The notes: generated by a model from the sequence alone, not told the origin. A DNA stretch of 64,000 nt from Clostridium aestuarii (GCF_026735135.1 NZ_JAPQER010000008.1:62001-126000); one strand, 5' to 3'; positions 28,643 through 38,985 are shown, counted from the first letter of the stretch. Made by a program: numbers and translations.

Positions 28643-31153
28643 ATGAGTTTTTTTGAGAAAATTTTTGGAACATATAGTGATAGACAATTAAAAAAATTAA
28701 GTGCTTTGGTTGATAAAATTGAATCGTATGATGAAGAAATCCAGAAATTAACTGATGAACAGTTGAAAAATAAAACTTTTGAATTTAAAGAAAGATTACA
28801 AAACGAAGAAACTTTAGAAGATATACTTCCTGAAGCTTTTGCAGTATGTAGAGAAGCTGCATGGAGAGTTTTAGGAATGAAGCATTATAGAGTTCAATTA
28901 ATAGGTGGTATAGTTCTTCATCAAGGAAGAATTTCGGAAATGAAAACAGGTGAAGGTAAGACACTAGTGGCTACTTTACCAGCATATTTAAATGCATTAA
29001 GTGGTAAAGGAGTTCATGTAGTTACGGTTAATGACTATCTTGCTAAAAGAGATAGAGATCAAATGAATGAACTTTATAGTTTTCTAGGACTTACTACAGG
29101 AGTTATAATTCATGATTTAACTAATGAAGAGAGAAGAGAAGCTTATAATTCAGATATTACATACGGAACAAATAATGAATTTGGATTTGATTATTTAAGA
29201 GATAATATGGTTATATATAAAGAAGAAAAGGTTCAGAGATATTTGAACTTTTGTATAGTGGACGAAGTGGATTCTATTTTAGTTGATGAAGCAAGAACTC
29301 CACTTATTATTTCGGGTGAAGGAGAAAAGTCTACAGATTTTTATAGAGTTGCTGATTTTTTTGCTAAAACTTTATCAGAAGATGACTTTACAGTAGATGA
29401 AAAGACTAATTCTGTAATATTAACAGATGAAGGAATAGACAGAGCGGAAAAGTACTTCCATGTTGAAAATTACGCTGATCCAGAAAATATGCAGATTCAA
29501 CACCATGTAGTTCAAGCATTAAAAGCTCATTGCACAATGAAGAGAGACAAAGATTATATGGTTAAAGATGGAGAAGTTATAATAGTTGATGAATTTACAG
29601 GAAGGCTTATGGAAGGTAGAAGATATAGTGATGGTCTTCATCAAGCTATAGAAGCTAAAGAAGGGGTTCAAATTCAAAAAGAATCTAAAACTCTTGCAAC
29701 TATTACATTCCAAAATTATTTTAGAATGTATAATAAACTTTCAGGTATGACAGGAACAGCTCAAACAGAAGAAAATGAGTTTAGAGAAATTTATGGATTA
29801 GATGTAATAGTTATACCTACTAATAGACCAATAGCTAGAGAAGATGCTTCAGACTTGGTTTATAAATCAGAAAAAGGTAAATATAAAGCGATAGTTAATG
29901 ATATAGAAGAAACTTATAAAAATGGGCAGCCTGTACTTGTTGGTACAGTAAGTATTGAAAAATCTGAACTTATTTCAGATATGTTAAAGAGAAAAGGTGT
30001 ACCGCATCAAGTACTTAATGCTAAATATCATGAAAAAGAAGCTGAAATAGTAGCAGGCGCAGGAGAAAGAGCAAGAGTAACTATAGCTACTAATATGGCT
30101 GGACGTGGTACGGATATTAAACTTGGTGAAGGTGTTTCAGAAGTTGGAGGACTTAAGGTAATAGGTACTGAGAGACATGAATCAAGACGTATAGATAACC
30201 AATTGAGAGGGCGTTCTGGTCGTCAAGGAGATCAAGGATTTTCTAGATTCTATGTTTCACTAGAAGATGATTTAATGAGAATATTTGGATCAGAAAGACT
30301 TCAAGGTATAGTTGAAAAATTAGGATTAAGCGATGAAGATGTAATAGAAAGTAAAATGGTTACAGGCGCAATAGAAAATGCACAAAAGAAAGTTGAAGGA
30401 AATAACTTTGATGTTAGAAAAACCGTATTACAATATGATGATGTTATGAATCAACAAAGAGAGGTTATTTATAAACAAAGAAATGAAGTGCTTGAAGGAG
30501 AATCTTTAAAAGAACAAATTCAAGATATGATAAAAGATGTTGTAACGGTATCAGTTAAAGCACATATATCAGGGTTAGATGAGAATCTTGAAGAAGATAT
30601 AGAAAAACTTATTGCTTATTTAGAAGAAATATATCTTCCAAAAGATAGCGTAACTATTGAAGAGCTTAAAATTATGTCTGATGAAGAAATAATTGATAAG
30701 TTTGTAGAAATTGCTAAAAAAATATACGCTGAAAAAGAAGAGATGTTTGGTTCAGAACAAATAAGAGAAATAGAAAGGGTTATTCTACTAAGAGTTGTTG
30801 ATACTAAGTGGATGGCTCATATAGATGATATGGACCATTTAAAACAGGGTATAGGACTTAGAGCTTATAGACAACAAGACCCATCTCAAGCGTATCAGTT
30901 TGAAGGTAGTGAAATGTTTGAGCAAATGACTCATAATATACAAATTGATACTATGAAATATTTATTCCATGTTCAAGTTGAAAGAGCGCCTGAAAGAGAA
31001 AGAGTAGTAAAAGAAACTGCTACTAATCAGCAAGGTGATGATTCAGTTAAACGTGAACCTATAAAAAGAAAAGAGGAAAAAATAGGAAGAAATGATCCGT
31101 GTCCTTGTGGAAGTGGAAAGAAATATAAAAATTGTTGTGGAAGAGGACTTTAA
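28643..31153 (+). CDS. secA: Preprotein translocase ATPase SecA
   Basis: An 836-residue SecA. Walker A is EMKTGEGKT around residues 99-107, the DEAD-like box [14 protein letters not shown] around 205, the preprotein-binding domain follows, and motif VI is [15 protein letters not shown]. The C-terminus carries the SEC-C zinc motif [14 protein letters not shown]. It drives export through SecYEG. The protein is near-identical in length to other clostridial SecA proteins, and the downstream prfB is the usual neighbour. Confidence 0.97.
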   Translation: MSFFEKIFGTYSDRQLKKLSALVDKIESYDEEIQKLTDEQLKNKTFEFKERLQNEETLEDILPEAFAVCREAAWRVLGMKHYRVQLIGGIVLHQGRISEMKTGEGKTLVATLPAYLNALSGKGVHVVTVNDYLAKRDRDQMNELYSFLGLTTGVIIHDLTNEERREAYNSDITYGTNNEFGFDYLRDNMVIYKEEKVQRYLNFCIVDEVDSILVDEARTPLIISGEGEKSTDFYRVADFFAKTLSEDDFTVDEKTNSVILTDEGIDRAEKYFHVENYADPENMQIQHHVVQALKAHCTMKRDKDYMVKDGEVIIVDEFTGRLMEGRRYSDGLHQAIEAKEGVQIQKESKTLATITFQNYFRMYNKLSGMTGTAQTEENEFREIYGLDVIVIPTNRPIAREDASDLVYKSEKGKYKAIVNDIEETYKNGQPVLVGTVSIEKSELISDMLKRKGVPHQVLNAKYHEKEAEIVAGAGERARVTIATNMAGRGTDIKLGEGVSEVGGLKVIGTERHESRRIDNQLRGRSGRQGDQGFSRFYVSLEDDLMRIFGSERLQGIVEKLGLSDEDVIESKMVTGAIENAQKKVEGNNFDVRKTVLQYDDVMNQQREVIYKQRNEVLEGESLKEQIQDMIKDVVTVSVKAHISGLDENLEEDIEKLIAYLEEIYLPKDSVTIEELKIMSDEEIIDKFVEIAKKIYAEKEEMFGSEQIREIERVILLRVVDTKWMAHIDDMDHLKQGIGLRAYRQQDPSQAYQFEGSEMFEQMTHNIQIDTMKYLFHVQVERAPERERVVKETATNQQGDDSVKREPIKRKEEKIGRNDPCPCGSGKKYKNCCGRGL

Positions 31154-31163
31154 AAATATAATT

Positions 31164-31190
31164 AAAAAATCCAGCTATGCTGGTTTTTTT
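31164..31190 (+). terminator. Terminator after secA
   Basis: Stem CCAGC / GCTGG, extended by A-T pairs from the preceding A-run and following T-run, with a 3-base loop, then T7. Confidence 0.8.
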
Positions 31191-31201
31191 AATTATATAA
31201 T

Positions 31202-31231
31202 TTATTGTTATTGTTATTGTTATTGTTATTG
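31202..31231. repeat. Hexanucleotide repeat (TTATTG)x5
   Basis: Five exact tandem copies of TTATTG between the secA terminator and the prfB ribosome-binding site. Such a tract can slip during replication and change promoter or leader length. Confidence 0.9.
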
Positions 31232-31271
31232 TCAGTAATTAACTATTATATGAAAGAGAAAGGGTGATTTT

Positions 31272-31349
31272 ATGATAATTCAATTAGAAGAAGCTAAAAA
31301 CAAATCAATTGAATTAGAAAAAAAACTAGATGAAGTGAGGGTTTCACTT
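31272..31349 (+). CDS. prfB: Peptide chain release factor 2, zero-frame part before the programmed frameshift
   Basis: AGGGTGATTTT precedes the ATG. The 26 codons encode MIIQLEEAKNKSIELEKKLD and end ...VSLL-type sequence just before an in-frame TGA at 31350-31352. The slip site is CTT TGA C with a Shine-Dalgarno-like AGGG a few bases upstream (31338-31341 region), the classical RF2 autoregulatory +1 frameshift: when RF2 is scarce the ribosome skips one T and continues at GAC (31351). Confidence 0.93.
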
Positions 31350-31350
31350 T

Positions 31351-32382
31351 GACATTGCTAGTATAGAGAATAATGTGTCAGAATTAGAAAATAGAATGCA
31401 GGAATCTAATTTTTGGGATGATATAAATAGAGCACAAGAGATTACTCAAGAAGCAAAAAACTTAAAAGATAAATTAGATAAATATAATAATACTAAAAAT
31501 AGATTAGAAGATATAGCTGTTTTGATTCAAATGAGTATTGAAGAAGAGGATGAATTTTCTATAGATGAAATAAAGAATGAAATAAATGAAATTCAAAGTA
31601 TAATAGAACAATTTAAAATAGAAATACTTCTTTCAGGAGAATATGACAAAAACAATGCAATTTTAACTCTTCATTCTGGAGCAGGTGGAACAGATGCACA
31701 AGATTGGACTGAAATGCTTCTTAGAATGTATAAGAGATGGTCTGAAAGAAAAGGATATAAAGTTGAAATACTAGATTTATTACCTGGAGACGAAGCTGGA
31801 ATTAAGAGTGCAGAATTAAAAATAACTGGAGAATTTGCTTATGGATATTTGAAAGCAGAAAAGGGAATACATAGATTAGTCAGAATTTCTCCTTTTAATG
31901 CTAATGGAAAGAGACAGACTTCGTTTGCATCAATGGAAGTTGTTCCAGAACTTACAAAAAGCCAAGATATAGAAATAAAATCAGAGGATTTGAGAGTAGA
32001 TACTTACCGTGCAAGTGGAGCAGGTGGTCAACATATAAATAAAACGGATTCAGCAGTTAGAATAACTCATATACCTACAGGTATAGTTGTTCAGTGTCAA
32101 AATGAAAGAAGCCAATTTCAAAACAAAGAAACTGCTATGAGTTTGTTGAAGTCAAAGCTTGTCGAACTTAAGGAAAGAGCTCATAAGGAGAAAATAGAGG
32201 ATCTTACAGGAGATTTAAAAGATAATGGATGGGGCAGTCAAATTAGATCATATGTATTCCAACCATATACAATGGTTAAGGATCATAGAACTAATACAGA
32301 AATGGGAAATGTAGATGCAGTTATGGATGGAGATATTGATATATTTATAATAGAATTTTTAAAACGGAATAAAGACAAGTAA
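31351..32382 (+). CDS. prfB: Peptide chain release factor 2, +1 frame main part
   Basis: Continues from the frameshift with DIASIENN and gives a full protein of 369 residues. The RF2 stop-codon tripeptide SPF (about 206-208, RISPFNANGKRQ) distinguishes it from RF1, and the GGQ catalytic motif (about 251-253, GAGGQHINKTDSAVR) is intact. RF2 terminates at UGA and UAA. An ATG-less reading from an internal codon at 31375 would lose the N-terminal helix and is not the real start. Confidence 0.96.
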   Translation, partial: DIASIENNVSELENRMQESNFWDDINRAQEITQEAKNLKDKLDKYNNTKNRLEDIAVLIQMSIEEEDEFSIDEIKNEINEIQSIIEQFKIEILLSGEYDKNNAILTLHSGAGGTDAQDWTEMLLRMYKRWSERKGYKVEILDLLPGDEAGIKSAELKITGEFAYGYLKAEKGIHRLVRISPFNANGKRQTSFASMEVVPELTKSQDIEIKSEDLRVDTYRASGAGGQHINKTDSAVRITHIPTGIVVQCQNERSQFQNKETAMSLLKSKLVELKERAHKEKIEDLTGDLKDNGWGSQIRSYVFQPYTMVKDHRTNTEMGNVDAVMDGDIDIFIIEFLKRNKDK

Positions 32383-32448
32383 TTAGAAGTTAAATAAATG
32401 TTGATTAGATAAGAACTGCATTGATATAATAAACCAAGGGGTGATACT

Positions 32449-32766
32449 ATGAGAGAGTTCAAATTTAGAACTTGGGATAAACAAAAGAAAAAGATGATAC
32501 AATTTGAAGATATGAAATCATGGACGTTTAATATATTTGAAGATGATAAATATGTGATAATGCAATATATAGGTAGTAAAGATATAAATGGTAAGGAAAT
32601 ATATGAAGGTGACATATTAGAAACTGGAAATGATGCAGGTGTAGTAGAATATGGTGGCGGTTCTTTTATGTACAATTGTGCCAAATTAATCATTACTGGA
32701 GATGAAGTATTAGGAAATATATATGAAAATCCAGAATTACTAAAGGAAAAAAATATAGAATTTTAA
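32449..32766 (+). CDS. YopX-family small protein
   Basis: A 105-residue protein with the YopX pattern: N-terminal FKFRTWDKQKKKMIQFEDM, the core QYIGSKDINGKEIYEGDILE, and a C-terminal GNIYENPELL. YopX proteins are mostly found in phages and prophages of Firmicutes and have no known function. Here there is no other phage gene nearby, so it is either a domesticated copy or a stray cargo gene. GGGGTGATACT precedes the ATG. A stem-loop at 32773-32820 follows. Confidence 0.8.
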   Translation: MREFKFRTWDKQKKKMIQFEDMKSWTFNIFEDDKYVIMQYIGSKDINGKEIYEGDILETGNDAGVVEYGGGSFMYNCAKLIITGDEVLGNIYENPELLKEKNIEF

Positions 32767-32772
32767 TTATAT

Positions 32773-32820
32773 AAACACTAGGAATAAACAATAAAAAGTT
32801 GTTCTTAGTGTTTCTTTTAT
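32773..32820. terminator. Terminator after the YopX-like gene
   Basis: AAACACTAGGAA pairs with TTCTTAGTGTTT (one wobble), with an extra AACAA/TTGTT segment nearer the loop, followed by CTTTTAT. Confidence 0.65.
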
Positions 32821-32911
32821 AAACTTAAAATATAGTGAAAAATAAAGTTTAAGGTGTTGTTTACAACAAAACTTGAATTTCATATTTGCAATTTTTAATT
32901 TTACAAATTTC

Positions 32912-34060
32912 TTATTTAGAAGTATAAATAAAGAATAAAAAAACAGAACTTATGAATAAGCAAACTGGTACACTATAAAAAGCTTTATAAATACCAATAA
33001 AATCGCTTAAAGTACCTATTAAAAAATTTATAGAGATACAGCATACTGAGGAAAATGATATTATTATACTTGTTATATAAGAAATATTTTTGTTAAAAGT
33101 ATATTTGATGTTTAATAGCATTGTTGGAAAAACTATTGAAAAAAACAAGCCAGATATAGAGATTAATATAATCCCGTTCTCTCTTAAAATATATCCTGTT
33201 GTATATAGAAAAAAACCTATGAATAAGGATATAAAAGATGTTTTTACATATCCAAATTTTTCTGCTATATATCCCCCTATAATACGTCCTAATGATAGCA
33301 AAATAAAAAATAATGATAAGTAAAATGAACTTGTGTTTTCGTCATAGCTATAAGCACCTTTCATAAAAGTAAATAACCAGTTTGATGTAGCGGTTTCAGC
33401 TGCCATATATAAACCCAAAGATAACATATAAAAATATAAAAGCTTGTTTTTAAATATGATTTTATTGTTTATTGAATTAGTTAGTTTAGTGTTTTTAAAA
33501 TTTGGAATATTAATAGTAACAAATTTAATTAAGGCTACTAGAAATAATATAGCTAGTATGAAATGAACATATATAAAGCTTATATTATTTGATAGTAAAA
33601 ATCCTGATTTTTTTTGAATAAAAGCTGCACCAAATCCATAGGAAAAGTGCATTAAGTTTATAATAACTGCTTTGAAACTAATATTCATTAAAGAAACTAA
33701 AGTGTTAAAACTAATAATAATAAAAGCTTCACCAGCATTTAAAAAAAACATACCTATAAGAAAATCGGTAAAATTACTACCGATACATATCTTAATTATA
33801 GAAAAAATACAAATTATAAATCCTATGTAAATAATTAATTTATGGTCAAATTTTTCGCATAATATACCGCATATATATGAAAAAATCATATATCCAAGTG
33901 AGCAAATAATAAACATAAAACCAATTTGTGTATCATTAGCAGAAAAAAAATATTTTATTGAAGGTGCATAGGGTCCTCTTAAATTATCACATACTGAAAC
34001 TAAGAAAGTTACCGAAAAAATAAAGGTTATAGTTGTAATAGTGCTAAGTTTCTTATTCAT
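32912..34060 (-). CDS. Major facilitator superfamily transporter
   Basis: A 382-residue protein with about twelve hydrophobic helices in two halves. The loop between helices 2 and 3 reads GYMIFSYICGILCEKFDHKLI and the equivalent in the second half GRIIGGYIAEKFGYVKTS, both variants of the MFS motif G-x3-D/E-R/K-x-G. The sequence resembles the sugar or FucP-like branch, but the substrate cannot be told. It stands alone, divergent from the opuC operon. Confidence 0.75.
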   Translation of the reverse strand: MNKKLSTITTITFIFSVTFLVSVCDNLRGPYAPSIKYFFSANDTQIGFMFIICSLGYMIFSYICGILCEKFDHKLIIYIGFIICIFSIIKICIGSNFTDFLIGMFFLNAGEAFIIISFNTLVSLMNISFKAVIINLMHFSYGFGAAFIQKKSGFLLSNNISFIYVHFILAILFLVALIKFVTINIPNFKNTKLTNSINNKIIFKNKLLYFYMLSLGLYMAAETATSNWLFTFMKGAYSYDENTSSFYLSLFFILLSLGRIIGGYIAEKFGYVKTSFISLFIGFFLYTTGYILRENGIILISISGLFFSIVFPTMLLNIKYTFNKNISYITSIIISFSSVCCISINFLIGTLSDFIGIYKAFYSVPVCLFISSVFLFFIYTSK

Positions 34061-34299
34061 AATAAATTTCTTAATCCCCCTTTCTTTTTATGCCCCTTAT
34101 TTTTTAGTACTATGTTTTATTTGTATGGAAACATAAAATCTCTGTTAATTGTAAATTTTTAGCGGTCTGAAATTTTAATTTTTAAAATTGTGGATTTATA
34201 ATATATGTATTATTTATAGATAAGGTATAGAATTATTTATTCTATATTGGAAAAACTACTTTTAATGATATTTTTTTATTTATAAAAAGGAGAATATAT

Positions 34300-35277
34300 G
34301 TGGATAGTATAGTTTTTAAAAATGTAACTATGTACTATAAAAACAATAAGGAAAAGCCTGCTGTAAATAAGGTTGATTTAGAATTAGAAAAAGGAAAGGT
34401 TATAATTTTTGTAGGACCTTCAGGGTGTGGCAAATCAACTTTACTAAAAATGATAAATCGTTTATATGAACCTAATTCAGGAGAAATTTTTATCGATGAT
34501 AAAAACATAAAAGAAATATCTCCTGTTCAACTTAGGCGCAGTATGGGATATGTTGTTCAGCAAACAGGTTTATTTCCGCATATGACAGTATTAGAAAATA
34601 TATCTGTAGTTCCACAAATGTTAAATTGGGAAAAAAATAAAATTTTAGATAGAGCAAAAGAACTACTGGAACTTGTAAACTTAGAACCAGATACTTATTT
34701 GAATAGATTTCCAAAAGAAATTTCAGGAGGTCAACAGCAGAGAGTAGGAATAGCTAGAGCTATGGCAGCTAATCCAGAAATTTTATTAATGGATGAACCT
34801 TTTTCAGCAATTGATGTTATTACAAGGGTTAAATTGCAGAATGAAATAATAAATCTTCAAAGAAAATCAAATAAAACAATTTTTATTGTTACTCATGATG
34901 TGGATGAAGCCTTAAAACTTGCAGACATAATAGTTATTCTTAAAGAAGGAGAAATAATTCAATATGGAGCACCTCTTGAAATAATAAATCACCCTAAAAA
35001 TGAATTTGTAGAAGGTTTTATTGGATGTAAAGATGTACTTAAAAAATTAAGTGTTATTACAATTGAAAGAATTATGGAAAAGAGTAAAGAAACGACTGAC
35101 GTTTTAGATAAAAAACAAACATTAAGAGAATTTGATACTCTAAAAATGGCATTATCTGTATTCTTGCAAAGTGGTAATGAAGTTTTAACTGTTATAAATG
35201 ATGATGAAAAAAAAGTAGGAAATATTACTTGGAATGCGCTTCAAAAAGTTTGGAAAGGTGAAACATATAAAATATGA
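34300..35277 (+). CDS. opuCA: Osmoprotectant ABC transporter ATPase (OpuCA-like), GTG start
   Basis: A 325-residue ATPase. Walker A is GPSGCGKST (about 39-47), signature SGGQQQRVGIARAMA, Walker B ILLMDEPFSAID and the H-loop THDVDEA are intact. The C-terminal tail after residue 245 is short and holds only about one CBS-like unit, where OpuCA usually has a tandem pair. It powers uptake of glycine betaine, carnitine or choline. The start is GTG at 34300 with AAGGAG 6 bases upstream. Its stop overlaps the next start (ATGA). Confidence 0.88.
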   Translation: MDSIVFKNVTMYYKNNKEKPAVNKVDLELEKGKVIIFVGPSGCGKSTLLKMINRLYEPNSGEIFIDDKNIKEISPVQLRRSMGYVVQQTGLFPHMTVLENISVVPQMLNWEKNKILDRAKELLELVNLEPDTYLNRFPKEISGGQQQRVGIARAMAANPEILLMDEPFSAIDVITRVKLQNEIINLQRKSNKTIFIVTHDVDEALKLADIIVILKEGEIIQYGAPLEIINHPKNEFVEGFIGCKDVLKKLSVITIERIMEKSKETTDVLDKKQTLREFDTLKMALSVFLQSGNEVLTVINDDEKKVGNITWNALQKVWKGETYKI

Positions 35278-35897
35278 AGTATTTAGTAACTCATTGGGAA
35301 CGAGTAATAAAATTATTTATAGAGCATTCTATTTTAACTTTTTTATCATTATTCATAGCACTTTGTATAGCAATACCTTTAGGAATAGTAGTTTCAAGGA
35401 ATAAAAAAGCTGCTGTAATAACAACAAATTTTTTTGGGGTTATATACACAATTCCTGGATTAGCATTATTATCTTTTTTAGTACCTTTTTTTGGACTTGG
35501 CGCTAAATCAGCTTTAATTACGTTAGCTGCATATGCACAAATGATTTTGGTAAGAAACACTATTACATCAATAACAACGATTAAACCAGAGATAATTGAA
35601 GCTGCAAGAGGAATGGGAATGAACAAATTACAATTAGCTTTAAAAGTTCAGTTTCCATTAGCAATCCCTATCATAGTAGCGGGAATTAGAATAGCTACTA
35701 TTTCAATAATTAACCTTGCTTTTATTGCAGCATTTATAAATGGAGGAGGACTGGGTGAACTTGTCCTTGAAGGAATCCGTACAAATAATAGTGGAAAAAT
35801 AATTTCAGGAACAATAGCTTTAGGAGTATTAATGGTTTTAACAGAATTAATTTTTAGAATTATAGAACATTTCATTAGTTTAAAACCAAGAAAGTAA
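35274..35897 (+). CDS. opuCB: Osmoprotectant ABC permease (OpuCB-like)
   Basis: A 207-residue inner-membrane permease with about five or six helices and the ABC-coupling EAA motif IEAARGMGMNKLQLALKVQFPLAIP. The preceding IYTIPGLALLSFLVPFFGLG is typical of OpuCB/ProW-type permeases. It overlaps opuCA by four bases and so is translationally coupled. It works as a heterodimer with the next permease. Confidence 0.88.
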   Translation: MKYLVTHWERVIKLFIEHSILTFLSLFIALCIAIPLGIVVSRNKKAAVITTNFFGVIYTIPGLALLSFLVPFFGLGAKSALITLAAYAQMILVRNTITSITTIKPEIIEAARGMGMNKLQLALKVQFPLAIPIIVAGIRIATISIINLAFIAAFINGGGLGELVLEGIRTNNSGKIISGTIALGVLMVLTELIFRIIEHFISLKPRK

Positions 35898-35921
35898 CAT
35901 AAATAGAAGAAGGGATAATAA

Positions 35922-36548
35922 GTGTTTAAATATATAAATGAATTCATAAAAGATAATAAACAAGAATTTTGGAAGGCAGTAAGTATTCATTTAAAGATAA
36001 GTTTTTTAGCATTACTAATAGGAAGCCTTATAGGAATAGCTTTAGCAATATTTATATATAAACATAAAAAATTTTCAGCACTTATATTAAGCATATCTAG
36101 TTTTATAAGAATGATACCTAGTTTGGTAGTGTTAGCACTAGTTATGCCTTACTTAGGTATAGGATTTAAACCGGCAGTTATGGCTCTTCTAATACTTGGT
36201 ATTCCACCTATACTTATTAATACTTATGAAGGATTCAAGAAGATTGATCCTATAGTTATAGAAGCGGCAAAAGGCATGGGAATGGATTCAAAATCAATGT
36301 TTTGGAAAATAGAATTTCCTCTAGCGATGAAGGTAGCTATACAAGGGATAAAGACAGCAGCAGTTGAAATTATAGCAAGTGCTACCTTAGCTGCAGTTAT
36401 TGGTGGAGGAGGGTTAGGTGATTTTATTCTCACAGGTCTTAGTATAGCGGATACAAAACTATTGGTTATTGGAGCAGTACCAGTGAGTGTTTTAGCATTC
36501 TTAACTAGCTTTGTTTTTAGTAGAATAGAAAAACGTTTTTTGTTTTAA
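35922..36548 (+). CDS. opuCD: Osmoprotectant ABC permease (OpuCD-like), GTG start
   Basis: A 208-residue second permease subunit. The EAA motif reads IEAAKGMGMDSKSMFWKIEFPLAM, preceded by FIRMIPSLVVLALVMPYLGIG. It starts at GTG with AGAAGGG upstream. With OpuCB it forms the membrane pore; both are roughly the same length and related in sequence, indicating an old duplication. Confidence 0.87.
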   Translation: MFKYINEFIKDNKQEFWKAVSIHLKISFLALLIGSLIGIALAIFIYKHKKFSALILSISSFIRMIPSLVVLALVMPYLGIGFKPAVMALLILGIPPILINTYEGFKKIDPIVIEAAKGMGMDSKSMFWKIEFPLAMKVAIQGIKTAAVEIIASATLAAVIGGGGLGDFILTGLSIADTKLLVIGAVPVSVLAFLTSFVFSRIEKRFLF

Positions 36549-36615
36549 AAGGAATGCTTAATAAACGAAAGGTAGTTCAAGCCATATATGCTTTTAAATT
36601 TAGGAGGAGTTTATA

Positions 36616-37533
36616 TTGAAAAGTTTAAAGAGAATTATAAGTATTTGTCTTATATTCGTAATATCTTTAAATTTATCTAGCTGTAAAGTTCTAGATAGTA
36701 TAGGAACTAATAAAAATGCTGTAAAAGTAGGTAGTAAAAATTTCACGGAACAATATATTCTTGGAGAGATGATTGCTCAGATAATAGAAAATGAAGGAAT
36801 TGAAGTTGATAGAGTGTTTGGTATGAGTGGAATTAAATTAATTCATGATTCAATAAAGAATGGTGCTGTAGATATTTATCCTGAATATACAGGTTCTGCT
36901 TTAATGTATATTTTAAAAAAAGATTTAGTTAAGGATTCAAAAAAGGTATATGATATTGTAAAAAAAGAATATAAAGATAAATTTAATCTTATATGGTTAA
37001 AGCAATCACCAATGGATAATAAAAGTGTACTAGTAACTACAAAAGAAATTGCTACTAAATATAATATACATACTTTTTCAGATGTAGCTTTAAATGCAGA
37101 TAAGCTAGTGTTCTCAGCTCCGGCAGAGTTTTGGGAGAGAAAGGATGGTATAAAGCAGCTGATAAAAGTATATGGGGGATTTAATAACTTTAAAGATGTT
37201 ATTAAAATGGATATGGGAATGCAATATAGAGCTTTGGTAAAAGGACAATTTGATGTAACTCTTGGAAATAGTACAGATGGTCAAGTGAAGCAGTATGATT
37301 TAATTATTTTAGAAGATGATAAAAAAATATGGCCTCCTTATCATGTTTCAGCTGTAGTAAGACTAGAACTATTAAAAAAGTATCCTAAATTGGAAAATAA
37401 ATTAAATAAACTTTTTAGTCTTTTAACTACAGATATAATGACTGAACTTAATCTTAAGGTTGATGGAGAAGAGGAGATGGATGCCGAGGATGTTGCAAGA
37501 GAATTTCTTAAAAAGAACAAGTTACTAAAATAG
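36616..37533 (+). CDS. opuCC: Glycine betaine/choline-binding lipoprotein (OpuCC-like), TTG start
   Basis: A 305-residue substrate-binding lipoprotein. The signal peptide ends in the lipobox LSSC (Cys23), then VKVGSKNFTEQYILGEM, the classical OpuAC/ProX start, and DIYPEYTGSALMYIL, the ligand-pocket region. It delivers the osmolyte to the permeases encoded just upstream. TTG start at 36616 with TAGGAGGAG upstream. Placed last in the operon, unlike B. subtilis opuC where it is third. Confidence 0.9.
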   Translation: MKSLKRIISICLIFVISLNLSSCKVLDSIGTNKNAVKVGSKNFTEQYILGEMIAQIIENEGIEVDRVFGMSGIKLIHDSIKNGAVDIYPEYTGSALMYILKKDLVKDSKKVYDIVKKEYKDKFNLIWLKQSPMDNKSVLVTTKEIATKYNIHTFSDVALNADKLVFSAPAEFWERKDGIKQLIKVYGGFNNFKDVIKMDMGMQYRALVKGQFDVTLGNSTDGQVKQYDLIILEDDKKIWPPYHVSAVVRLELLKKYPKLENKLNKLFSLLTTDIMTELNLKVDGEEEMDAEDVAREFLKKNKLLK

Positions 37534-37570
37534 AGTAGTAAGATTGTATAGGGCTTTACTACTCTATTTA
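37531..37570 (+). terminator. Terminator of the opuC operon
   Basis: Stem TAGAGTAGTAAG / CTTTACTACTCTA (12 bp, overlapping the opuCC stop) with a 10-base loop, followed by TTTATAT. Confidence 0.75.
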
Positions 37571-37622
37571 TATCATAATCAATTAGTATAGTGTTGATAT
37601 AAAATAATCTACGAGGTAGAGT

Positions 37623-38969
37623 TTAGCTAGCACGTTTGTTTTTTATGCAATGTATAAGTATTAAAATTATTCCAGTAAGAGATATTATCATGCATTGTTT
37701 ATAATAAATAAGCATAGGGTTACTATAATATGCCTGTTTAATTATTTCCTTTGAAGCTACGTTAAAACAGCGTTCTATAGCAGTAGTAGATATAAACTCA
37801 GGTTTATCATTCGGAGTATGAATTCGTGAGGTATCATTATCACATAAGGTAATAGCGTCTATATTATTTTCTCTGAAAGATTTATGATCACTAGCGTCTT
37901 TAAATAGATAATTAAAGTGTATATCTTCATCTATGCATGTGCTAGAAATAGAATTTATAAAATCATTTTTAGATGAATCTTTTTTGCCACCCATTATATA
38001 AAGAGGGACTCCGTTATCGCTTCCTATCATATCAAAATTGAAAACCTTACTATTTTTAAGATGATTTTTATATTTTTGTACAAAGTTAGTGGAGCCGATA
38101 CAGCCAAATTCTTCTGCATTAAAACCTAAGAATAATATATTTCTAGTAGGCTTTCCAATAGAATTTATATATTTAATCATTTCCATCATAAATGCAGTAC
38201 CAGAAGCATTATCTAAAGCACCCTTATAAATGTTATTGCATAAATCACAACCTAAATGATCAAAGTGAGCAGAGATTATAATAGGATCTGAATCTTTATC
38301 TTTTCCTTCTATATAGCCCATAATGTTTCTAGCAGTAGTTTCCTGCGTAGTAAAAGGAATAAAGCAGTTTATTGTGAAGTTTTTAGACAGAGCTTCTTTA
38401 ATAGTTTTTAAAGTATTTTCAGTTACTTTAATGCACATGCTCCAGGGGGCTGTCTTTATAAAAGAACTTCTGAACTCAAGTGTTCTATCAGAAGGTATGT
38501 AAAATAAGAAATAATCTTTATTTTGTTTAATTTGTATTGAAGTTTTTCGTTGTATTAATAATGGATTTTCATTATTAATACTAAATTTGTTATTCCTAAA
38601 ATTTAGCATATCTTCTTTGAAATCTTTATTGTATATAAAATTTTTTACTATATGACCATTTGTATCAATTATATTTAAAAATGGTTCCTTATTCAGCATT
38701 TTAGGGTAATTTATTTTAAAAGTTTGTTCATAACTTCCCATAAATGGTTTTAGGTTGTTTTCAATAAATTTAAGTTTGATATATTGTTCTACTTGTTTAT
38801 TTTCTAAAGTTCCTGAAAGTCTTCCTTTAAAATGATCTGAACATAAATAATCAATAGTATTTATAACATTTTCAGTGTTAAAGGAATCTATTACTTGAAA
38901 GGTTTTAAAACTAGTATAAAAAGATACTAATAAAATACATAATATAAAATATTTAATTAATTTTTTCAT
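37623..38969 (-). CDS. M28 family zinc aminopeptidase, membrane anchored
   Basis: A 448-residue protein with an N-terminal signal anchor (IKYFILCILLVSFYTSF) and a hydrophobic C-terminal segment (CMIISLTGIILILIHCI). Between them is an M28 peptidase domain: IISAHFDHLG (zinc His/Asp), GALDNASGTA (bridging Asp), FNAEEFGCIGS (catalytic Glu-Glu), FNFDMIGSDN and DASDHKSF (last His). The active site looks complete. It probably trims peptides outside the membrane. AAGGAGC precedes the ATG. Monocistronic. Confidence 0.88.
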   Translation of the reverse strand: MKKLIKYFILCILLVSFYTSFKTFQVIDSFNTENVINTIDYLCSDHFKGRLSGTLENKQVEQYIKLKFIENNLKPFMGSYEQTFKINYPKMLNKEPFLNIIDTNGHIVKNFIYNKDFKEDMLNFRNNKFSINNENPLLIQRKTSIQIKQNKDYFLFYIPSDRTLEFRSSFIKTAPWSMCIKVTENTLKTIKEALSKNFTINCFIPFTTQETTARNIMGYIEGKDKDSDPIIISAHFDHLGCDLCNNIYKGALDNASGTAFMMEMIKYINSIGKPTRNILFLGFNAEEFGCIGSTNFVQKYKNHLKNSKVFNFDMIGSDNGVPLYIMGGKKDSSKNDFINSISSTCIDEDIHFNYLFKDASDHKSFRENNIDAITLCDNDTSRIHTPNDKPEFISTTAIERCFNVASKEIIKQAYYSNPMLIYYKQCMIISLTGIILILIHCIKNKRAS

Positions 38970-38985
38970 ATATAGCTCCTTAAAA

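Noticed and set aside
31202..31231. Direct repeats considered as a CRISPR fragment
   Set aside because: Contiguous six-base copies without spacers; a simple sequence repeat.
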